From Bacteroides sp. (GTDB taxonomy: Bacteria > Bacteroidota > Bacteroidia > Bacteroidales > Bacteroidaceae): a stretch of 12,805 bases of DNA. The stretch's first letter is position 1. Each line of letters opens with the position of its first letter. The stretch is from positions 1 through 12,805 of the forward strand of contig JAJPZL010000393.1 in assembly GCA_021204375.1 (NCBI GenBank), given 5' to 3'. Below the pieces are notes generated by a model that did no database searches, was not told where the DNA came from, and worked only from the letters and a program-made list of their open reading frames with translations. Positions 1 to 6,731 of the stretch are shown here, one piece after another. The position numbers and the translations under genes were made by a program.

Positions 1-145
1 TTGTATTGCTTGCGGATCTTGTATTGACGAGTGTCCGGTAGAAGCTATCTCTGAAGGTGATATTTATTCTATTAATCCGGAGGTTTGTACAGACTGTGGT
101 ACCTGCGCAGATGTTTGTCCTTCTGAAGCGATCCATCCGGAATAA
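1..145 (+). CDS. 2x[4Fe-4S] ferredoxin, 3' part (5' end outside window)
   Basis: The reading frame starting at base 2 gives 47 residues and ends in TAA at 143-145. It contains two classic CxxCxxCxxxCP cluster-binding motifs, CIACGSCIDECP near the start and CTDCGTCADVCP about 27 residues later, so all eight cysteines for two [4Fe-4S] clusters are present. The C-terminus PSEAIHPE is typical of the small (about 55-residue) clostridial-type ferredoxins of Bacteroidales, so only about eight N-terminal residues are likely missing. These proteins are soluble low-potential electron carriers in the cytoplasm of anaerobes, for example for pyruvate:ferredoxin oxidoreductase. A strong terminator follows directly, so the gene is not co-transcribed with the downstream pectinase. 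No lesion is seen in the visible part. Confidence 0.93.
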   Translation, partial: CIACGSCIDECPVEAISEGDIYSINPEVCTDCGTCADVCPSEAIHPE

Positions 146-173
146 TACAATCTACTTATGAATGATTAAATGG

Positions 174-202
174 AGGTGTTCCGGGAGGGAGCACCTTTTT
201 TA
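174..202 (+). terminator. Rho-independent terminator of the ferredoxin gene
   Basis: An 8-bp stem (GGTGTTCC at 175-182 pairing with GGAGCACC at 188-195, one G-U pair) has a 5-nt loop and is followed by six T residues (196-201). It lies 29 bases after the ferredoxin stop codon and is a textbook intrinsic terminator. Confidence 0.88.
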
Positions 203-342
203 TTTCTGTACTTATCTCCTATATCTGTTTTTTCTTCCCTGTTCTCTCTATTTAAGAGAGAAATAGGCTCTTTTCCCTGCTTGTTGTACATATTTCTTGG
301 TTTTTTGTATAAGAATACCCGGCTTTCTATCCCTGATTTCCC

Positions 343-350
343 TATTTTTG
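343..350 (+). promoter_or_regulatory. Possible -7 promoter element of the GH28 gene
   Basis: TATTTTTG matches the Bacteroidota -7 consensus TAnnTTTG and would place transcription start about 20-25 bases before the ATG at 380. No clear TTG is seen at the expected -33 position, so this is a one-element match in AT-rich sequence. Confidence 0.35.
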
Positions 351-379
351 CTCATACAACTTTTATATACGTAATTAAT

Positions 380-1711
380 ATGACTTCAAGGACCTTAAAA
401 TTTTTAGTACTATCGTTCGTAACTTTTTGTCAGATCTATGTTGTGGCACAAACCCAGGATATATTTCCGGATGGAACTCCTATACCCGAATGGTTCCGGC
501 AGACCGAGGAAGTAGATATCGCTGAACTGGGACAAAGCTACCGCATAACCGATCATGGAGTAGTCAATGATAGTACGATTATACAGACGGAGAAGATACA
601 GGCAGTTATTGATAAAGCGGGTGAAACAGGAGGTGTGGTAGTCATTCCGAAAGGTACATACCTGAGCGGATCACTTTTCTTTAAATCCGGTACCCATCTT
701 CACCTGGAAGAGGGCGGAGTCCTGAAAGGAAGTGATGATATCAGTAATTTCCCGATCGTAATGACCCGTATGGAGGGACAAACACTGAAATACTTTGCGG
801 CTCTGGTCAATGCCGACCGGGTGGATGGATTTACTATTTCAGGCAAGGGAACTATTGATGGGAACGGTTTACGGTACTGGAAGGCATTCTGGTTACGGCG
901 GGAGTTCAATCCGGCCTGTACCAATATGGACGAAATGCGTCCGCGCCTGGTCTATGTATCAAACAGTAAAGATATAGAGATCTCAGGAGTAAAATTAATG
1001 AACTCTCCCTTCTGGACTACTCATCTTTATAAATGCGAAAACGCAAAATTACTCAATCTTTATATCTATTCTCCGGCTACTCCGGTGAAAGCGCCCAGTA
1101 CGGATGCTATTGATATAGATGTATGTACCAATGTCCTGGTTAAGAATTGCTATATGTCTGTTAATGACGATGCTATTGCCCTGAAAGGTGGGAAAGGACC
1201 CCGGGCTGATAAGGATGTAAACAACGGAGCTAACCGGAATATCATTATTGAAGATTGTATATATGGATTTTGCCACGGTGCTCTGACCTGTGGAAGTGAA
1301 TCGGTTCACAATTATAATATTATACTCAGACGTATCCAGGTAGACTCGGCACAACGCCTGTTGTGGCTGAAGATGCGTCCGGATACTCCGCAGGTTTACG
1401 AATATATTCTGGTAGAAAATATTACAGGGAATTCCGGTAACTTTCTGTACATTCAACCCTGGACCCAGTTCTTTGATATGAAGGGTGAGACTGAAGTTCC
1501 TCGTTCTTATTCCAGACACATTACTATGCGGAATATAGAACTGGAGTGTCAGACCGTGTTTAATGTAAGTAGCTCCGATCAGTATGAGTTGACAGATTTT
1601 ACTTTTGAGAACCTGGACTTGAAAGCAAGTCAGAAACCAGAAATATATACGGAGTATATTAATATCTTTACGTTGAAGAATGTAGTTATTAGCGGTGAAA
1701 AGAAATACTAA
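380..1711 (+). CDS. Exported glycoside hydrolase family 28 (polygalacturonase-like) protein
   Basis: A 443-residue intact protein with a type I signal peptide (MTSRTLKFLVLS..., likely cleavage after VVA near residue 23), so periplasmic or exported. The body is a right-handed parallel beta-helix with GH28 signatures: STDAIDID near residues 240-247 (the NTD-type motif), NDD at 262-264 with the catalytic aspartates, CHG at 298-300 (the GHG-type histidine), and LWLKMRPD near 328-335 in place of the RIK motif. GH28 enzymes hydrolyse alpha-1,4-galacturonosyl bonds in homogalacturonan or rhamnogalacturonan. The frame is open upstream to 170, but I chose the ATG at 380 because the signal peptide begins there and the upstream part overlaps the ferredoxin terminator. 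GH31 and GH78 genes downstream suggest a pectin-degradation locus; this is its only undamaged member. Exact substrate unknown. Confidence 0.9.
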   Translation: MTSRTLKFLVLSFVTFCQIYVVAQTQDIFPDGTPIPEWFRQTEEVDIAELGQSYRITDHGVVNDSTIIQTEKIQAVIDKAGETGGVVVIPKGTYLSGSLFFKSGTHLHLEEGGVLKGSDDISNFPIVMTRMEGQTLKYFAALVNADRVDGFTISGKGTIDGNGLRYWKAFWLRREFNPACTNMDEMRPRLVYVSNSKDIEISGVKLMNSPFWTTHLYKCENAKLLNLYIYSPATPVKAPSTDAIDIDVCTNVLVKNCYMSVNDDAIALKGGKGPRADKDVNNGANRNIIIEDCIYGFCHGALTCGSESVHNYNIILRRIQVDSAQRLLWLKMRPDTPQVYEYILVENITGNSGNFLYIQPWTQFFDMKGETEVPRSYSRHITMRNIELECQTVFNVSSSDQYELTDFTFENLDLKASQKPEIYTEYINIFTLKNVVISGEKKY

Positions 1712-1743
1712 AAGGCAAGAAAAGATTCTTTACCTTTTTAAGT
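1711..1743 (+). terminator. Weak possible terminator after GH28
   Basis: AAAGG (1711-1715) can pair with CCTTT (1733-1737) around an imperfect AAAG/CTTT inner stem, and a run of T follows. The hairpin has bulges and little GC, so the call is tentative. Confidence 0.25.
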
Positions 1744-2085
1744 ATCGTTCTATACTTTTTTACAGTGAAACACGCATAATTTTCACACTTCACTCTCTTT
1801 TTCAGGAGTGATTAGTTTGTAAAAGACGGCGGATAGATTTTATTTCAGAATTTTGAAGTAGAATTTGTTCGCCGTTTTATCCGGAATAGGGTATTACTAC
1901 CGGATTGGGAAGTAAAATAGAGTCATTTTGTAACATGCGTAAAACATCTAGTGTAACATTGTTAAAATGAGTTCTCTTGGATTGAACTGATGTATGACCA
2001 GAATCAGGAGGATGTTCTCTCCTCTGTCTGTCAAATTGTAGAGTATAGCTTTTTTGCCTGAGTATTGATGATTAATGATAACTAG
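1744..2085. other. Gene-free stretch between GH28 and the GH31 remnant
   Basis: No convincing coding frame was found on either strand; all frames are broken by stops within a few dozen codons. It probably includes the eroded 5' half of the GH31 gene, of which I could recognise nothing before about 2086. One structure stands out: a 10-bp inverted repeat, TAAAAgACGGCG at 1820-1831 (one bulged G) against CGCCGTTTTA at 1870-1879. A shorter one, ATCCGG/CCGGAT, lies just after it. Neither has a T tract, and no clear promoter was found. Confidence 0.5.
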
Positions 2086-2665
2086 CAGAAATATTATGGT
2101 AACTTTAAATTTGGTAGAGATAGATTTAAATATGATGCCGGTGATAACAGCTTTTATAACCAAGAGATGAGAAGTTACAGAGAAAATACTTTATTGGTGC
2201 ACCATACTCAGGTCTGGGTTTACGTTAGCCTGGAGTTCCCGATCAATGAATTCCGGGCAGGCTGGAAGATAGGAGGGGAGGCACTTGTACAACGTTTGGA
2301 AGATAAGAACTATTCCTGGAAAGTTGTACCATCTCTTATTCCCCAGATGATCGTAACCGGGTTATCAGATTATATACCTACATCTGTCCTAATATGATCG
2401 GTGGCAGGCAGCATAAATAATTCCTGAATATAGACCAGTGTAAACTGGATCAGCCTTTGATTGTGGTTTGCTCCGTGTAAAGATTAGTATATGCTGGGCG
2501 ATCAATAATCTGGTAGCTCCTATGGTTACCGTCGGGAACAGTCGGATGGTGAAATTACTTAAAGGTCAATGGAAAGACGACCTGGGAAAAATCCATCAGG
2601 GAGGAAGGACGATCGAAATAGTTGTACCTTTGGAGCGATTGCCTTATTTTGAAAAACTGAAATAG
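2086..2665 (+). pseudogene. Decayed glycoside hydrolase family 31 gene (remnant)
   Basis: Pieces of one GH31 catalytic domain can be read by switching frames. Frame A (2086-2397) gives FKYDAGDNSFYN, which holds the GH31 nucleophile-type aspartate, then FPINEFRAGWKIGGEALVQR and the region up to MIVTGLS. A probable two-base slip in TATATA (2371-2376) moves the match to a second frame with ICPNMIGG, stopped by TAA at 2418-2420, then FLNIDQCKLDQPLIVV. Roughly 100 family residues are then missing, and the match resumes with YMLGDQ after a TAG (2484-2486). A further frame change leads to NLVAPMVTVGN and the family-type end IEIVVPLERLPYFEKLK. The N-terminal half is absent. With two or more frameshifts, two stops and a deletion, it cannot make a working enzyme. 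The family acts on alpha-linked glucosides, galactosides or xylosides. It ends 8 bases before the GH78 gene, so the two were probably one operon. Confidence 0.85.
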
Positions 2666-2673
2666 AAGATAAC

Positions 2674-4451
2674 ATGAACAGAAGAATGATCCTGGTTTTA
2701 TTTGTGTTTATAGTTGGAAACGTGTGGAGTTATGCGGATATTCCGCCTGTATTTGGGGCTGAATATAAGGGAAAGACCCAGAAAGATGAACTGACCCGGT
2801 TATATATTTCTCCGCAGAGAGTGGTATGGAAGCATGATCGGGCTGGGAAATTTGTCTCGGGTGAAGAACGACTTCTTAAACCGGGGAACAGCCAGTCTGA
2901 AATGGGAAGAAAAGATGTATGTACCCTGATGAGTACAGAGAGCGATACCGCTTCTGTTCTGCTTGATTACGGAAAAGAGATCCATGGAGGATTACAGCTG
3001 GTATTGGGCGGATCCAGTCACCGGGAACCTTCTCTGGTACGGATCCGTTTCGGAGAGTCGGTGGGGGAGTGTAACAGCCAAGCCCTGAATAGTGAATGGA
3101 AAGTAGGGCATTCTACCGATGATCATGCAAAACGGGATATTGTGATGGAGATTCCCTGGGACGGATCCATTGAGCTGGGAAATACCGGATTCCGGTTTGT
3201 ACGAATTGATCTTTTACAACCAAATACCACTATTCGCATCAAGGAGGCCCGGGCTATTCTCCGGTACAGGGATATTCCGTATCTGGGGTCTTTCCGGAGC
3301 AGTGACGAACGGTTAAACCAGATCTGGCTGACTGGTGCTTATACGGTTCATCTCAATATGCAGGAATTCTTGTGGGATGGTATTAAACGGGACCGTCTGA
3401 TCTGGTTGGGAGATATGCATCCGGAAGTAGCTACGATTACCCGGGTATTCGGATGCAATGAAATAGTACCTCAGACTCTTGACCTGGCCTGTGAGCAGTA
3501 TCCGCTTCCTAGCTGGATGAATAATATGAGTGCTTATTCGCTCTGGTATCTTATTATCCAGTATGAGTGGTATATATATTCCGGAGATAAGGATTTTCTG
3601 GAGAAGCACAGAGCCTATATTTAGGGCTTATTGACCAGGTGGATGAAAAGGTGGATACAGATGGGAATGAAGTTCTGGCTGAAAGCCGTTTCCTGGATTG
3701 GTCTTCTTCTCCGAACCAGGAGAGAGTAGAAGCTGGTTACCGGGCCCTGATTGCGTGGGCTTTGCAGGATGCAGGTAAGTTGTGCGGCATCCTGGGTGAA
3801 TCGGAATACGCCCGGAAAGCTGAGGAGTGTGTAAAACGGCTGAACCGGTTGATCAAAGAACCCAATAACCTGAAACAGGCAGCTTCGCTAATGGCTATAG
3901 CAGGTATACTGGATCCGGTAAAAGCCTGCCGGGAAGTGATCTCAGTAGGAGGAGCAAAGAACTTTTCTACTTTTTACGGATATTATATGTTGCAGGCACA
4001 GGCAAGGGTCGGAGAGTATCAACAAGCACTGGATATTATTCGTCAATACTGTGGCGGTATGCTGAATATGTGGGCTACTACCTTCTGGGAAGATTTTGAC
4101 CTGGAATGGATGGAGAATACCGCACGGCTGGATGAAATAACCTCTCCCGGAAAAAGAGATATACACGGTGATTTCGGTGCATACTGCTATCCGGGCTTTC
4201 GTCATAGCTTTTGCCACGGCTGGGCTTCGGGACCTACTGCCTGGATAAGTGAACATATTCTGGGAGTGAAGGTCGTAGAACCGGGATGCAAGGTTCTCTC
4301 TGTTGATCCGGCATTGGGAGATCTGGAGTGGGTGGAAGGTACATTCCCTACTCCTTACGGGGTTGTCAAAGTAAAGCATACGAGAAATAATGATGGTACC
4401 GTTTCTTCCGAGATAGATGCGCCTGAGGAGGTTAGGATCATCCATCTCTAA
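2674..4451 (+). pseudogene. Exported alpha-L-rhamnosidase-like (GH78-type) gene with one frameshift
   Basis: The first frame (2674-3624, 316 residues) begins with a signal peptide (MNRRMILVLFVFIVGNVWSYA). It continues with a beta-sandwich region (LLDYGKEIHGGLQL, FRFVRIDL) and enters the (alpha/alpha)6 barrel with WDGIKRDRLIWLGD at 234-247, the rhamnosidase signature. It stops at TAG 3622-3624. The protein continues in the next frame from TTA at 3621 (LGLIDQVDEKVD...), through FWEDFDLEW, HGWASGPTAW and the C-terminal barrel-capping domain, to TAA at 4449-4451. Adding one T to the TTT run at 3620-3622 restores a continuous protein of about 592 residues. Family enzymes release terminal alpha-L-rhamnose, for example from rhamnogalacturonan, matching the nearby GH28. 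This is the mildest lesion in the block: recent mutation, slippage or a sequencing error are all possible. The GTG at 3639 is not believed to be a real start. Confidence 0.85.
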
Positions 4452-4464
4452 AAATGGGAAAAGT

Positions 4465-4505
4465 AAATAAGGGAGACTCTGTTTTGTCAGATTTCCCTTA
4501 TTTTG
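4465..4505. terminator. Bidirectional hairpin terminator between convergent genes
   Basis: A perfect 10-bp stem AAATAAGGGA (4465-4474) / TCCCTTATTT (4494-4503) encloses an inner TCTG/CAGA stem (4478-4481 / 4488-4491). It sits between the stop of the rhamnosidase gene (4451) and the stop of the minus-strand DsrE-like gene (4524). The A/T-rich arms give short U tracts in both directions, so it can serve both genes. Confidence 0.75.
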
Positions 4506-4523
4506 AAGATAGAGGCTGATGTA

Positions 4524-4863
4524 TTATACAAATATGAACTTCTCATCAGCTTTCAGGTAGGTGGTCAGGGGTTCTTCCATATAACGTACTGTAACACCCA
4601 ACTTTTTGAGTGTTTCGCTTACTCTGTATCTTTCGGTACAATCCTGGCAGGCTTCTATGTGTATTCCTTGTGCTATCATTTCCATAATTTCACTTTGTAC
4701 CTGTGTATCTGTGCCGGTAAGCCTGGCAGATCCTCCCCAGATAATTACATTCACTTCTTTCCACCAACCTCTTTTTTTAGCGTTGATAGAATACATAGAT
4801 AACATATTAAAAAAATGTATCCCGACTTTCGGATGTCCAGAGAATATTCAGTTTATCTTTCAT
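4524..4863 (-). pseudogene. DsrE-like small protein gene with a homopolymer frameshift
   Basis: The main open part (4805 down to 4524, 93 residues) contains INAKKRGWWKEVNVIIWGG, a cysteine pair motif EACQDC, and the C-terminal part of a DsrE/DsrF-like alpha/beta fold. The family N-terminus lies upstream in another frame: ATG at 4863 gives MKDKLNILWTSESRDTFF, then TAA. Removing one base from the seven-A run at 4809-4815 (T on the coding strand) joins the two parts into a 112-residue protein, the usual length for this family (about 110-115). DsrE-fold proteins take part in sulfur transfer or have unknown roles; the function here is not known. Starting at the ATG at 4805 would remove the first beta strand, so a working product is doubtful. 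Slippage in the run, or a sequencing error, is possible. Confidence 0.8.
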
Positions 4864-4880
4864 AACTATGTAGGTTTTTC

Positions 4881-4888
4881 CAAAAGTA
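4881..4888 (-). promoter_or_regulatory. Possible -7 element for the DsrE-like gene
   Basis: Read on the minus strand this is TACTTTTG, a match to the Bacteroidota TAnnTTTG element, 18 bases before the reconstructed start at 4863. That favours 4863 over 4805 as the original start. No good -33 TTG was found. Confidence 0.35.
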
Positions 4889-4889
4889 G

Positions 4890-4897
4890 TAAATTTG
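4890..4897 (+). promoter_or_regulatory. Possible -7 element for the fructosamine-kinase gene
   Basis: TAAATTTG matches TAnnTTTG on the plus strand, about 100 bases before the ATG at 4996. It lies one base from the minus-strand element, suggesting a divergent promoter. The -33 position has ATG rather than TTG, so support is weak. Confidence 0.3.
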
Positions 4898-4995
4898 TAC
4901 GGCAGTTGATGTAGTTAACCTGGTAGAAAGTTTTAATTTTTATTGCAGGGGTTACAAAAAGTAGAATCTGACGTTTAATTAAAAATAACCGGTCA

Positions 4996-5827
4996 ATGAC
5001 TATTCGGGAGAGAGTTGAGTATATAATAGGGGAGAAGTTCTCCGGTTTGAGGTTACAAACAGGGAAAGTGGTTTCGGAGAGCGGGAAGGCGTTTTTCCTG
5101 AAAACCGGGCCGGCTGCTGCATTGCGGTGTGAAGCCAACGGATTATACGAACTTTCCAAAGCAGCGGTGATCCGGACCCCCCCGGGTAATTGCTGTAGAT
5201 GAAGAGTTTCTACTGACTGAATATATGGATGGCCGTGCCCGGGGAGAACTCTTTTTCCGGGAGTTTGGCAAAAAAATGGCCCGTTTACACCGGTATACAA
5301 CCGAAAGATTTGGTTTTTATGAGGATAACTTTATCGGTACTACTCCCCAACTGAATCTTCCGGATTCCCGGGAAGCAATAGACTGGAGTGAGTTTTACCT
5401 TAACAAACGTTTAAACTATCAGTTCAGGCTGGCACTGCAAAACGGATATATCTCTTCCCGGCTGGAAAATGAATTCTCTCTCTTTACGGAGCGTATCAGA
5501 CCCCTACTGGAGGAGAGTGCTGAGCTACCGGCTTTGTTGCATGGAGATCTCTGGAATGGTAACTTTCTAGCGGATGAAGAGGGAGAAGTTGTATTGATCG
5601 ATCCGGCTGTCTATTACGAGCATCGGGAGGCGGAGCTGGCTATGACCCTGCTTTTCGGTGGTTTTTCTCCTGAATTTTATCAGGCGTATCAGCAGGAATA
5701 TCCTTTACACCCGGCCTGGCAACAGCGGGTGCATCTTTATAAAATGTAACATGTACTCAATCATCTCAATATGTTTGGAACCGGCTATCTCCGGGAAGCA
5801 GAAGAGCTGATACGGTATTATCTGTAA
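4996..5827 (+). pseudogene. Fructosamine kinase family gene, frameshifted and with a premature stop
   Basis: The N-terminal frame (from ATG 4996) runs through the ATP-binding beta-sheet region (SGKAFFLKTGPAAALRCEANGL) and is lost after VIRTPP at a seven-C run (5177-5183) followed by GGG. Removing one base there continues as VIAVDEEFLLTEYMDGRARGELFF. The catalytic loop HGDLWNGN (about residues 182-189) and the metal-binding IDPAVYYEHREAELA (D about 202) are intact. A TAA at 5747-5749 replaces what is normally a tyrosine codon. The same frame then continues (HVLNHLNMFGTGYL...) to a natural-looking end, TAA 5825-5827, giving a 276-codon gene near the family's usual 288. The family phosphorylates ketosamines on glycated amines and proteins, causing deglycation. 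The FGE-like gene starts 4 bases downstream, implying a shared transcript. The lost tail is a conserved helical part, so activity is unlikely. Confidence 0.85.
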
Positions 5828-5831
5828 ATGT

Positions 5832-6668
5832 ATGAAATATATAAAAGGCTGTATGGGGATCTCCCTGTTTATCTTTTTCTGTCTTTCTCTCTCTGCACAG
5901 GAATCTCCGGAAATGGTATTTGTAAAGGGGAGACTCTTTGTAATGGGAGATACGTGTTGTTACGAGAACCGGCGACCCTTGCGGGAAATTACATTGGATG
6001 ATTTTTATATAGGCAAGTATGAGGTCACCTATCAGGAGTTTGCCCGTTTTATAGAGGAAACGGGCTATATTACAGATGCTGAGAAAGGAGAGGGAAGTAC
6101 GATCCTGATCGGCGAAGAGTGAAGAACGTTGCCGGAAATTAACTGGCGGTATGATACCAAAGGAGAATTACAGCAGGAGATGAATGCTCCGGTTATTCAC
6201 GTAAGCTGGTACGATGCGGTCGTTTTTTGTAACTGGTTGCAGGCAAAAGAAGGCAAAGGATACCGGTTGCCTACAGAAGCGGAATTGGAGTATGCTGCCC
6301 GGGGAGGTGAAACATTCTTCCATAACCGGTTTAGCGGTGCAGATAGTATTGATGTCGCAGGATGGTATCTGGATAATACCGAGGTAGAGAAAGGGGTAGA
6401 GCTGGTTGGCAGGAAAGCACCCAACAGCCTGGGTATATACGACATGACCGGGAATGTATGGGAATGGTGTAGCGACTGGTATACAAAAGAGTATGATCCG
6501 ACTGATAGAAAGAATCCGCAGGGACCTGCCGAAGGTGTTAGAAGGGTCAACCGGGGAGGGAACTGACGGACACCGGCTGAACCTCAGTCTCATATAACGC
6601 ACCGGAGTAGTCTTAAGCCGGAAAAGCAGGGGAATTTGCTAGGATTCCGGGTAGCTTACAGCCAATAA
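5832..6668 (+). pseudogene. Exported FGE/SUMF1-fold protein gene with two in-frame TGA stops
   Basis: The frame is continuous for 278 codons except for TGA at 6120-6122 (codon 97) and 6564-6566 (codon 245). Both fall where the family has tryptophan (EE[W]RTLPEINW and RGGN[W]). It begins with a signal peptide (ISLFIFFCLSLSAQ). The formylglycine-generating-enzyme fold is clear: [53 protein letters not shown], and [17 protein letters not shown]. After the second stop the frame continues to LLGFRVAYSQ and TAA at 6666-6668. The region after RGGN lacks the cysteine pair used by true formylglycine-generating enzymes for copper binding, so even the ancestor was probably not a sulfatase activator. It is more like the many accessory SUMF1-domain proteins of Bacteroidota, of unknown role. 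It shares a transcript with the kinase gene 4 bases upstream. Confidence 0.85.
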
Positions 6669-6709
6669 AAATAAAACCGGGTATCAGACCTCACGATCCA
6701 GTACCCGGT
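6664..6709 (-). terminator. Intrinsic terminator of the TonB-dependent receptor gene
   Basis: A perfect 8-bp GC-rich stem, ACCGGGTA (6676-6683) with TACCCGGT (6702-6709), is followed on the minus strand by a T-rich tract (6664-6675). It lies 22 bases past the receptor's stop codon. On the plus strand no T tract follows, so it acts mainly for the receptor; it abuts the last codons of the FGE-like pseudogene. Confidence 0.8.
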
Positions 6710-6731
6710 ACTTCAATCATTATGTACTTAG

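Noticed and set aside
170..379. Open N-terminal extension of the GH28 frame starting at 170
   Set aside because: It begins inside the ferredoxin terminator, encodes a low-complexity hydrophobic stretch unlike the family, and precedes a clear signal peptide that starts at 380.
1948..2163. Minus-strand open frame of 71 codons in the gap before GH31
   Set aside because: No recognisable domain; it overlaps the antisense of the GH31 remnant and looks like a chance frame in AT-rich sequence.
3639..4451. Separate gene starting at the GTG at 3639
   Set aside because: It is the second half of the rhamnosidase; the matching codons continue upstream of the GTG to the frameshift, and half a barrel would not fold.
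5225..6566. Internal starts at 5225 and 6129 as independent genes
   Set aside because: Both begin in the middle of conserved domains whose missing parts lie directly upstream, so they are fragments of the kinase and FGE-like genes.
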